A stretch of 64,000 bases of DNA from Bryobacteraceae bacterium. Lineage in GTDB: Bacteria > Acidobacteriota > Terriglobia > Bryobacterales > Bryobacteraceae. The notes under the pieces were generated by a model. That model was not told the DNA's origin. It saw only the letters and a program-made list of their open reading frames with translations, and made no database searches. The stretch lies in contig JAIEMJ010000030.1 in the NCBI GenBank assembly GCA_019752335.1, forward strand, positions 1 to 64,000. The letters run 5' to 3'. Below are positions 1 through 7,079 of this stretch, one piece after another. The position numbers were made by a program, and so were the translations under genes. Position 1 is the stretch's first letter, and every line of letters starts with the position of its first letter.

Positions 1-204
1 GCTTTTCGCCAAGTCGAACGCCGGTGGGGAGCGGCCGCTGGCCATTTTTTTGATCCGCTGGAAAGTTGATTTTTTCACAGACCCTGCGTTCGGGGCTGGT
101 CGGTGCGCAGCAATTGGGTGGTTCGTGGAGCCTCATGACGCCCCAAGGCGTCGGGTACTAAGTTCGGGGGGTCGTTGGCACGCAGGAATTCCGGTGGCTG
201 TTGA
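1..204. other. Left-edge non-coding stretch
   Basis: This is the flank downstream of the gamma-glutamyltransferase gene, up to the window edge. Open frames crossing it are antisense to that gene or lack family features. I see no RNA gene, convincing terminator hairpin or repeat. It may hold the end of a gene or a regulatory region that continues to the left. Confidence 0.4.
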
Positions 205-1860
205 CTACTTCGTCCAGAAGGACGGTGGCTCGGGGATGGCGGCTCCGTCTTTTCTCGGCGAGGACGCTGCGGACTTTACCTTGGTGGTGGAGTTATACAT
301 CACGGCTTGGCCGCCTCCCATTAGTCCCGAATACTCGGCTCTTACGTCGAGGTAGTGGCCTTTTTGCGTTAGGGCTTCGCGGGCCTTTTCGGGGACGCGG
401 CTTTCGATCAGGGCGGAGCAGCCCTTTTGGTCGCGCTTGGTGAAGCGTGGGGCTTCTAGGGCGGCTTGGATGTTCATGCCGTGGTCGGCGATGTAGGAGA
501 TGAATTGGGCGTGGGCTTGGGGCTGGTTACTGCCGCGCATGATGCCGAAGCCGATGTGTTGGTCTCCTTTCTCCATGAAGCCCGGGATGATGGTGTGGAA
601 GGGCCTTTTGCGGGGTCCGGCGGAGTTCGGGTGGCCGGGTTCGAAGACGAAGCCGTTGGCGCGGTCGTGCAGGTGGAAGCCCATGCCGTCCACGACGACG
701 CCGGAGCCCCAGAGGTCCGAGAGGCTTTGAATCCAACTGACGATGTTGCCCTCTTTATCGACGACGGAGAGGTAGATGGTGTGCTTCGAGCCGGGCGCCT
801 CGCCGGGCTGGACGCTGCAGTTGGCGCGCTCGGCGTCGATACCGGCGGCGCGGCGTTTGGCGTAACCGGCGTCGAGGAGGCCGGCGACGGGCACGGGGCC
901 GAAGCGGGGGTCGGCGATATATTTGGCGAGGTCGGCGTAGGCGAGCTTCTGGGCTTCGATCTTGGTGTGGAGGGCTTCGGCGGAGAGGGGGTCCCACTGC
1001 GAGATCGGGAAGGCGGAGAAGAGGTTCAGCATCATCAGGGCGCCGACGCCTTGGCCGTTGGGGGGCAGTTCGGAGACCTTCCAGCCGCGGTAGACGGTGC
1101 TGATGGGGGTGACCCATTCGGGCTGGTAAAGGGCGAAGTCCTCGCGGGTGAGGGTGCCGTTGAGGCGGGCGGAGGTTTGGAGGATGGCGTCGGTGATGGG
1201 TCCGCGGTAGAAGGCGGCGGGGCCGTTGTTGGCGATCAAGGTGAGGGCCTTGGCGAGTTCGGGATTCTGGAACATGTCGCCAATCTGGGGGGCGCGGCCG
1301 CCGGGGAGGTAGACGCGCTTGGCGTTCTGGTCGGCTTCGAGTTTGCCGACGCTGTGCTCCCAATCCCACTGGATGATTTCGGTGACGGGGAAGCCGGCGC
1401 TGGCGTAGTGGATGGCGGGGAGGAAGAGGTCCTTCCAGGGCAACTTGCCGAAGCGCTTGTGCGCTTGGGCGAAGCCTTCCACGGCGCCAGGGACCGTGAC
1501 GGTGTGAATGCCGGTATGGTGTCCGCGCTGGGCGAGGGCTTCGAGGGTATAGCCTTTGCCGGACCAACCGCTGGCATTGAGGCCGGTGAGTTGGCCGGTT
1601 TTGGCGTTCCAGTGGATCATAAACAAGTCGCCGCCGATGCCGTTCATCATGGGCTCGACGACGCCGAGCACGAGGTTCGCGGCGATGGCGGCGTCGACGG
1701 CGGAGCCGCCTTTGGCGAGAATCTGCGCGCCCACTTGGGAGGCGAGCGTCTGAGACGTCGCTACGATGCCGTGTTGCGACATGACCATGGAGCGGGCTTG
1801 CCAGCGTTCCTGAGCGGAAAGGGTGGCGCAGAAAATCAAGAGACAAAGAGTGGAGCGCAT
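205..1860 (-). CDS. ggt: Gamma-glutamyltransferase (secreted)
   Basis: An Ntn-hydrolase that cleaves or transfers the gamma-glutamyl group of glutathione and related peptides, normally in the periplasm or outside the cell. The 551 residues match the usual length. A signal peptide ends near SAQ at about residue 16. The family block GGSAVDAAIAANLVLGVVEP lies near residues 50-70. The stretch KHTIYLSVVDKEGN aligns with the TTHYSVVD processing site, so the T after KH is the likely self-cleaving nucleophile. A glycine-rich GLMGGGQAV tail lies near the C-terminus. The ATG start gives the signal peptide. The gene is divergent from the aldo/keto reductase across about 65 bases, and no operon partner is visible. 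Confidence 0.93.
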   Translation of the reverse strand: MRSTLCLLIFCATLSAQERWQARSMVMSQHGIVATSQTLASQVGAQILAKGGSAVDAAIAANLVLGVVEPMMNGIGGDLFMIHWNAKTGQLTGLNASGWSGKGYTLEALAQRGHHTGIHTVTVPGAVEGFAQAHKRFGKLPWKDLFLPAIHYASAGFPVTEIIQWDWEHSVGKLEADQNAKRVYLPGGRAPQIGDMFQNPELAKALTLIANNGPAAFYRGPITDAILQTSARLNGTLTREDFALYQPEWVTPISTVYRGWKVSELPPNGQGVGALMMLNLFSAFPISQWDPLSAEALHTKIEAQKLAYADLAKYIADPRFGPVPVAGLLDAGYAKRRAAGIDAERANCSVQPGEAPGSKHTIYLSVVDKEGNIVSWIQSLSDLWGSGVVVDGMGFHLHDRANGFVFEPGHPNSAGPRKRPFHTIIPGFMEKGDQHIGFGIMRGSNQPQAHAQFISYIADHGMNIQAALEAPRFTKRDQKGCSALIESRVPEKAREALTQKGHYLDVRAEYSGLMGGGQAVMYNSTTKVKSAASSPRKDGAAIPEPPSFWTK

Positions 1861-1927
1861 TGGCTCTTGATTGTATCGAAGCGCGGGAGTGTGATACCTT
1901 GCGGTTTTGGCAGGAGGATTTTCGCCT

Positions 1928-2818
1928 ATGCAGGTGTGCCCGAAGACCGGCCGTCCCGTATCGCGCCGTCAAGCGCTATTTGCCGCGGGCGCCGCCGCGG
2001 CGTTTCCTTATCATCTCTACGCGGGCACCACGAAGAAGAGCGCGACGGATCGCGTGACTTTGGGGCCCAAGAAGATCGCGCTCTCGCGCATGGCCATGGG
2101 CTCCGGCACGAATGGCGTGGGCGGCAGTTCGAATCAAACGCGCAAGCTGGGCATGAATGGCTTCACGGAACTGATTCGCGCGGGCTTCGACCAGGGCATT
2201 ACCTTTTGGGACACAGCGGACCAGTACGGCACGCACCCGTTCTTCAAGCAAGCCCTAAAGAACGGCATCGCGCGCGACAAGGTGACACTGATGAGCAAGA
2301 CGCGCGCCTCCACCGAGAAGGAGATGCGCGCCGACATCGACCGTTTCCGGCGCGAACTTGGGACGGACTACCTCGATATTCTGCTGCTGCACTGCATGCT
2401 GGACGACGACTGGACGGAGCGCAAGAAGGGCGCCATGGCCGTGATCAGCGAGATGCAGGAAAAGGGTATTGTGCGGACCAAGGGCACCAGTTGCCATACG
2501 CTGGGTTCGCTGAAGGTGGCGGCGAAGACGCCGTGGGTGGAGGTCGACTTGGCGCGCTTCAACGCGCATGGGATCGCCATGGACAGCAAGGATCCGCAGG
2601 TGGTGCTGGCGGTGCTGAAAGAGATGAAAGCGGCCGGCAAGGGCATCATCGGCATGAAAGTTCTCGGCGCGGGCAAGCTGCGCGATAAAGTAGATGAAGC
2701 GCTCCAGTACAATCTGGCGCATTCGGACGTCATCGACTGTTTCACCATCGGGAGTGAAAGCCGGGCCGAACTCGAGGACTTGCTCCGCAAGATTCCGGCG
2801 GCCAGCGTTCGCGGTTAG
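1928..2818 (+). CDS. Tat-exported aldo/keto reductase
   Basis: Predicted NAD(P)H-dependent aldo/keto reductase; the substrate is unknown. The catalytic tetrad is visible: Asp in FWDTAD, Tyr in DQYG, Lys in LMSKT and His in LLLHCM. The segment GIIGMKVLGAGKL is typical of the nucleotide-binding end. The N-terminus SRRQALFAAGAAAAF has twin arginines at residues 13-14 and suggests Tat export. The frame opens at a TTG at 1907, but AGGAGG at 1912-1917 sits 10 bases before the ATG at 1928, which fixes that start and gives 296 residues. It is first of a same-strand run with a small secreted protein (21-base gap) and a di-haem peroxidase, which suggests a periplasmic redox role (inference). Confidence 0.88.
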   Translation: MQVCPKTGRPVSRRQALFAAGAAAAFPYHLYAGTTKKSATDRVTLGPKKIALSRMAMGSGTNGVGGSSNQTRKLGMNGFTELIRAGFDQGITFWDTADQYGTHPFFKQALKNGIARDKVTLMSKTRASTEKEMRADIDRFRRELGTDYLDILLLHCMLDDDWTERKKGAMAVISEMQEKGIVRTKGTSCHTLGSLKVAAKTPWVEVDLARFNAHGIAMDSKDPQVVLAVLKEMKAAGKGIIGMKVLGAGKLRDKVDEALQYNLAHSDVIDCFTIGSESRAELEDLLRKIPAASVRG

Positions 2819-2839
2819 TTCAATCGAAGGAGATTCGCT

Positions 2840-3379
2840 ATGAAGACATTCAAGGTATTCGCCGGGGTGGCCCTTTTGGCTATTGGCCTGAGCACGCTGT
2901 TGGTCGCGCAGGGCGAGAAGAAGATGGCCCGGAAGGGTCCGGGCATTTTGCAGCCCCAGATGAAGGTGGAAGGCGGCAGCTACGCGGCGCCGATGGGCAA
3001 GCTCGGCACGGCGGGCGACGTTTGGAGCGCGACAACGATGGGCGCCTCGGTGGACGGCAAGCCGAACAAGGCGATGACCGCGACGGTGACGGGCGAAATT
3101 CTGGATTTCTCCTGCTATCTGCAGATCGGCAAGCACGGAGAGAAGCATCGCTCCTGCGCGCAGAAGTGCTTCACGGCGGGCCAGCCTATCGGCTTGCTGA
3201 CCGAGGACGGCACCATGTACATGCTGATGGAAGAAGAGCATGACCTGCGCCGCGATGGCATGACGGATTTCCGCAAGGCCGCCATTGAGCACACCGCGCA
3301 CATCATGGAAGTGACGGGCACCGTCTCCAAGCACGGCGGCTTCAGCGCGCTCTACGTGCAGGGCTACACGAAGAAGTAA
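2840..3379 (+). CDS. Small secreted Cys/His-rich protein of unknown function
   Basis: 179 residues with a clear signal peptide (hydrophobic residues 5-22, cleavage after VAQ). I do not recognise a named family. The centre carries a compact set of possible metal or disulfide ligands: C92, H99, H103, C106 and C110. It is followed by a beta-rich region (TEDGTMYMLMEEEHD) and a C-terminal half reminiscent of a small OB-like fold (EVTGTVSKHGGFSALYVQGY). There is no CxxCH, so it is not a classical c-type cytochrome. A good ribosome site (AAGGAG) precedes the ATG. The di-haem peroxidase starts 4 bases after its stop, so the two are probably co-transcribed, and a partner or metal-handling role is plausible but unproven. 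Confidence 0.8.
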   Translation: MKTFKVFAGVALLAIGLSTLLVAQGEKKMARKGPGILQPQMKVEGGSYAAPMGKLGTAGDVWSATTMGASVDGKPNKAMTATVTGEILDFSCYLQIGKHGEKHRSCAQKCFTAGQPIGLLTEDGTMYMLMEEEHDLRRDGMTDFRKAAIEHTAHIMEVTGTVSKHGGFSALYVQGYTKK

Positions 3380-3383
3380 GGGA

Positions 3384-4391
3384 ATGAGGCAAAACATTCG
3401 TTGGGCGCTGGCAACCGTCGTGTTGCTGACGCCCTTGGTATTCGCGCAAAAGCTGGCCGTTCCGCTGGGACTGTTGCCGGTGCAGTTTCCGAAAGACAAT
3501 CCTTATTCCGCCGACAAGGTGGCGTTGGGGAAGTTGCTCTACTTCGACACGCGGCTTTCGGCGGACAATACCGTCTCCTGCGCGACGTGCCACGCGCCGC
3601 AGTTCGGCTTTACGGACGGCAAGGCGGTGTCGGATGGCATCAAGGGTCAACGGGGCGGCCGGAGCGCGCCCACGGTGATTAACCGCGCCTACAGTTTGAA
3701 TCAGTTCTGGGATGGCCGCGCGAAGTCCTTGGAAGAGCAGGCGGGCGGCCCGATGCAGAATCCCATCGAAATGGGAAACACGCATGCGGGCGTGGTGAAA
3801 GCGATCCAAGCGATTCCGGGTTATGCGCCGCTGTTTGCGAAGGCCTTCGGGTCGCCGGAGATCGACATTGACCGCACCACGAAGGCGATCGCCACGTATG
3901 AGCGCACGGTGCTTTCGGGGAACTCCGCCTACGATCGTTACAAGGTGGGTAACACAGCGGCCCTTTCCGCCGCTCAGGTGCGCGGCATGGACATCTACTT
4001 CAACAAAGCCAAATGCGACCAGTGCCACGAAGGTATTAACTTCACGTTGAACTCGTATCACAACCTGGGTGTCGGCATCGACAAGGCGACGCCGGACGCT
4101 GGACGCTACGAGGTCACCAAGAACGACGCGGATTGGGGCGCCTTTAAGACGCCCACGCTACGCGACATCGCCCGCACCGCGCCTTATATGCACGACGGAA
4201 GCCTAGCCACGCTGGAGGCCGTAGTCGATTTCTACAATAAGGGTGGCATCAAGAACAAGAATCTGGATGAGAAGATGAAGCCGCTGAATCTGTCGCCGTC
4301 GGAACAGACGGACTTAGTGGCCTTCCTCAAGTCGTTAAACGGCGAGGGCTGGATGGCGCAGCACCAGGCACCCAAGCAGTTCCCCAAGTAA
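3384..4391 (+). CDS. Di-haem cytochrome c peroxidase (CcpA/MauG family)
   Basis: Periplasmic di-haem protein that reduces hydrogen peroxide, or in MauG-like members oxidises a partner. 335 residues with a signal peptide ending at FAQ (residue 22). Two haem-attachment motifs are present: CATCH at residues 66-70 and CDQCH at 211-215. The family landmarks SADNTVSC, LNQFWDGRA, QNPIEMG and TPTLRDIARTAPYMHDGS are all present; the last holds the methionine region near the second haem. Length and order fit the bacterial CcpA group. It is tightly coupled to the upstream Cys/His-rich protein and followed 12 bases later by a binding lipoprotein. The electron donor is not visible here. Confidence 0.93.
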   Translation: MRQNIRWALATVVLLTPLVFAQKLAVPLGLLPVQFPKDNPYSADKVALGKLLYFDTRLSADNTVSCATCHAPQFGFTDGKAVSDGIKGQRGGRSAPTVINRAYSLNQFWDGRAKSLEEQAGGPMQNPIEMGNTHAGVVKAIQAIPGYAPLFAKAFGSPEIDIDRTTKAIATYERTVLSGNSAYDRYKVGNTAALSAAQVRGMDIYFNKAKCDQCHEGINFTLNSYHNLGVGIDKATPDAGRYEVTKNDADWGAFKTPTLRDIARTAPYMHDGSLATLEAVVDFYNKGGIKNKNLDEKMKPLNLSPSEQTDLVAFLKSLNGEGWMAQHQAPKQFPK

Positions 4392-4403
4392 AGGTTAATG
4401 CCC

Positions 4404-5363
4404 ATGAACCGCCGAAGCTGGCTGATCGCCGCGGCCGCCACCGTTACCGTCACTGGCACGTCCTGCAACCGGACGCAAAAGAAGACCATTGGCATGATCC
4501 CGAAGGGGCGGACGCACGTCTTCTGGCAGTCGGTGCAGGCGGGGGCGATCGCCGCCAGCCGGGAGGCGGGCGTGGATGTGAGCTGGAATGGGCCGGCCAC
4601 CGAGACCGATTTCAATGGCCAGATCCAGATTGTCGACGCGATGATCAATCGCAAGGTGGACGCGATTTGCCTGGCCCCGATCGACAAGATGGCGATGGTA
4701 GGCGTGGTGAATCGCGCGGTGGACGCCAAGATTCCGGTGATCATCTTTGACTCGGGCATCGATACGGACCGTTTCTCGAGCCAGATCGCGACCGACAACT
4801 ACGCGGCCGGCTCACTGGCGGCGGACCGCATGGGCGAGGTGTTGGGCGGCAAGGGCGAAGTGGTGATCGTCGCGGTGCAGCCCGGCGTGGCGTCGACGAT
4901 GGCGCGCGAGTCGGGCTTCGAAGAGACGTTGGCCAAGAAGTTCCCCGGCATCAAGATCGCCGATAAGCGCTACGGTAATGCGGATTACGCGCAGAGCCTG
5001 AAGGTGGCGGAGAATATGTTGACGGCGCACGCGAACCTGAGCGGCGTCTTCGCGTCGAACGAGAGCAGCACGGCGGGCGCGAGCCAGGCGGTGAAGGCGC
5101 GGGGCACCAAATGCAAGCTGGTGGGCTTCGATTCGAGCCCGCAGTTGCTGGATGACTTACGAGCCGGGGTGATCGATTCGCTGGTGGCGCAACATCCGTT
5201 CAAGATGGGCTACGAGTCCGTGATGGCGGCGCTGAAGGTGACGCGTGGCGAGGCGGTGGGCAAGATCCAGAACATCGCGCCGTTGCTGGTGACGCAGCAG
5301 AATCTGAACGACCCCGAGGTGCAGGCGCGCCTGAATCCGGACCTTAAGAAGTACCTGCCGTAG
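4404..5363 (+). CDS. Sugar-type ABC substrate-binding lipoprotein (RbsB-like)
   Basis: Type I periplasmic binding protein, the family used for ribose, galactose and similar ligands (Peripla_BP_4). Starting at the ATG at 4404, the N-terminus MNRRSWLIAAAATV ends in the lipobox TGTSC, with Cys 21 the likely lipidated residue. Family landmarks include IGMIPKGRTHVFWQSVQAG, DAICLAPIDK, VPVIIFDSGID-type text and FASNESSTAGASQAV. An alternative ATG at 4398 adds two residues. No ATPase or permease gene lies nearby, so it is an orphan in this window; it sits between the peroxidase and the inorganic-carbon module. It might work with a distant permease or as a sensor (inference). Confidence 0.88.
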   Translation: MNRRSWLIAAAATVTVTGTSCNRTQKKTIGMIPKGRTHVFWQSVQAGAIAASREAGVDVSWNGPATETDFNGQIQIVDAMINRKVDAICLAPIDKMAMVGVVNRAVDAKIPVIIFDSGIDTDRFSSQIATDNYAAGSLAADRMGEVLGGKGEVVIVAVQPGVASTMARESGFEETLAKKFPGIKIADKRYGNADYAQSLKVAENMLTAHANLSGVFASNESSTAGASQAVKARGTKCKLVGFDSSPQLLDDLRAGVIDSLVAQHPFKMGYESVMAALKVTRGEAVGKIQNIAPLLVTQQNLNDPEVQARLNPDLKKYLP

Positions 5364-5492
5364 GGCTTACGGCGAACAAAAGACGATAGCCAAAATTCCG
5401 CGTCTCCCGTGGAACAGGGGCCAGAGGTCCCTTGCCCATGGGATAGGAATTTGCGCGCGAGGACGGCATCCTGGTTGCAGGAGAGTTTTTTG
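5364..5492 (+). other. 129-base leader ahead of the SulP gene
   Basis: Untranslated stretch between the binding-protein stop and the SulP start. It contains short GC-rich inverted pieces around a CCCATGGG core near 5436-5443, and a ribosome site (AGGAGAG) just before the ATG at 5493. It could carry the promoter of the sulP-dab genes or an RNA leader; I do not recognise a known riboswitch. Confidence 0.35.
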
Positions 5493-7079
5493 ATGCCGAA
5501 CACGATGAAGTCCGACATGATTGCGGGATTCCTGGTTTTCCTGATCGCTTTACCGCTGTGCCTGGGAATTTCGATGGCCAGCGGCGTGCCGCCGACAGCG
5601 GGCCTGATTACGGCCATTGTGGGAGGCGTGGTGGTCTCCTTTCTGGGCAGCGCCCGGCTGACGATTAAAGGACCGGCCGCTGGGCTGATTGTCATCGCGA
5701 TTGGCTGCGTAACGGAGTTGGGCGCGGGCGACAATCTGGCGGGCTACCATCGCCTGCTGGCGGTGGGCATGGTGGCGGGAGCGATTCAAGTGATTCTGGC
5801 GCTGACGAAAAGCGGCGTGATTGGCGACATGATGCCGTCCTCCGTGGTCCACGGGATGCTGGCCGCCATCGGCGTGATTATCATCTCGAAGCAAACGCAT
5901 ACGGCGCTCGGCGTGGTACCCGAAGGCAAGGAGCCGCTGCACCTATTGGCCGAGATTCCGCATAGCCTCATGAACCTCAACCCGGAGGTGTTCTTTATCG
6001 GTCTGGTATCACTGCTGATTCTCTTTGGTTTGCCGATGTTGAAGATCGGCTGGCTGAAGCGCGTGCCGGGACCGATGTTGGTGCTGGCCGTGGCGATTCC
6101 GTTGGGCATGATCTTCGACCTGAAGCACGAACACAACTACGTATTGGCGCATCATAGCTATCACCTGGGGCCGAATTTCCTGATCAAGCTACCGGCCTCA
6201 ATGATCAGCGCGCTAGCCTTCCCGGACTTCTCGATGATCTTTAGCCCGGCGTCAATCAAGTACATCGTCATGTTCGCGCTGGTGGGGATGATCGAGTCCT
6301 TGCTGAGCGTGACGGCGGTGGACTCGCTCGACCCCGAACGCCGGGCGAGCGACTTGAACAAGGACCTCCTGGCAGTGGGCGTGGGCAATATGGTGGCCGC
6401 CGCCTTGGGCGGCTTGCCGATGATCTCCGAGATCGTGCGTAGCAAGGCCAACATCGACAATGGCGCGAAGACGCGCTGGGCGAACTTTTTCCATGGCACC
6501 TTCCTATTGCTCTCTATCGCCTTGATCCCGATGTTGCTGCAACAGATTCCGCTGGCCGCCTTGGCGGCGATGCTCATCTTTACCGGCTTCCGCTTGGCGG
6601 CGCCCAACGAGTTTGTCCACACGTACCACATCGGCAAGGAGCAACTGTTCCTCTTCGTGACGACGATGCTGGTTACCTTGGCGACGGACCTGTTGATTGG
6701 CGTCGGCGTCGGACTGGTGCTGAAGTTGGCCATTCACCTGAAGAATGGCGCGACGTTGCGCAGCCTTTTCAGAGCCATTGTGGAAGAAGAACGGGAGGGC
6801 GACACGGTGACCCTGCATGTGCATGACTCGGCGATCTTCTCGAACTACCTGGGCCTGAAGAAGCGCTTAACCGCCCTCGATAGCAGCGTCCGCAAGGTGG
6901 TAGTGGACTTCGACAATGCCTGGGTGGTGGATCACACGGTACTGGCGAAGCTCGAAACACTTGAGAAGATGTGGACGGACCGCGAAATCGTCCTGGTGGG
7001 CCTGGAAGACCACACGCCGCTCTCGCATCACCAACATTCCGTGCGTGTAAAGCCCCGGATGGTGGCGGCGGGAGCATAG
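5493..7079 (+). CDS. SulP-family anion (probable bicarbonate) transporter with STAS domain
   Basis: Polytopic inner-membrane SulP/SLC26 transporter of 528 residues from the ATG at 5493 (AGGAGAG 7 bases upstream); a longer frame from 5409 adds an unlikely arginine-rich leader. The membrane part begins with MIAGFLVFLIALPLCLGIS and includes the family block GSARLTIKGPAAGLIV. A C-terminal cytoplasmic STAS-like domain starts around residue 415 (VVVDFDNAWVVDHTVLAKLE). SulP proteins move sulfate, bicarbonate or other anions. The next three genes are DabA, DabB and a DabB relative, starting within 0-7 bases of one another, so bicarbonate is the best guess. That substrate is inference from context. 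Confidence 0.9.
   Translation: MPNTMKSDMIAGFLVFLIALPLCLGISMASGVPPTAGLITAIVGGVVVSFLGSARLTIKGPAAGLIVIAIGCVTELGAGDNLAGYHRLLAVGMVAGAIQVILALTKSGVIGDMMPSSVVHGMLAAIGVIIISKQTHTALGVVPEGKEPLHLLAEIPHSLMNLNPEVFFIGLVSLLILFGLPMLKIGWLKRVPGPMLVLAVAIPLGMIFDLKHEHNYVLAHHSYHLGPNFLIKLPASMISALAFPDFSMIFSPASIKYIVMFALVGMIESLLSVTAVDSLDPERRASDLNKDLLAVGVGNMVAAALGGLPMISEIVRSKANIDNGAKTRWANFFHGTFLLLSIALIPMLLQQIPLAALAAMLIFTGFRLAAPNEFVHTYHIGKEQLFLFVTTMLVTLATDLLIGVGVGLVLKLAIHLKNGATLRSLFRAIVEEEREGDTVTLHVHDSAIFSNYLGLKKRLTALDSSVRKVVVDFDNAWVVDHTVLAKLETLEKMWTDREIVLVGLEDHTPLSHHQHSVRVKPRMVAAGA

Noticed and set aside
466-2688. A 740-residue open frame on the plus strand
   Set aside because: It is antisense to the gamma-glutamyltransferase gene and then out of frame with the aldo/keto reductase. 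Its low-complexity Gly/Val/Asp composition is typical of a GC-rich shadow.
2255-3499. A 414-residue open frame on the minus strand
   Set aside because: Antisense to the aldo/keto reductase, the small secreted protein and the peroxidase start. It has an Arg/His/Leu-rich shadow composition and no family motif.
5364-5492. A fluoride, c-di-GMP or similar riboswitch before sulP
   Set aside because: I could not match conserved cores of any known class; only short inverted pieces are visible.
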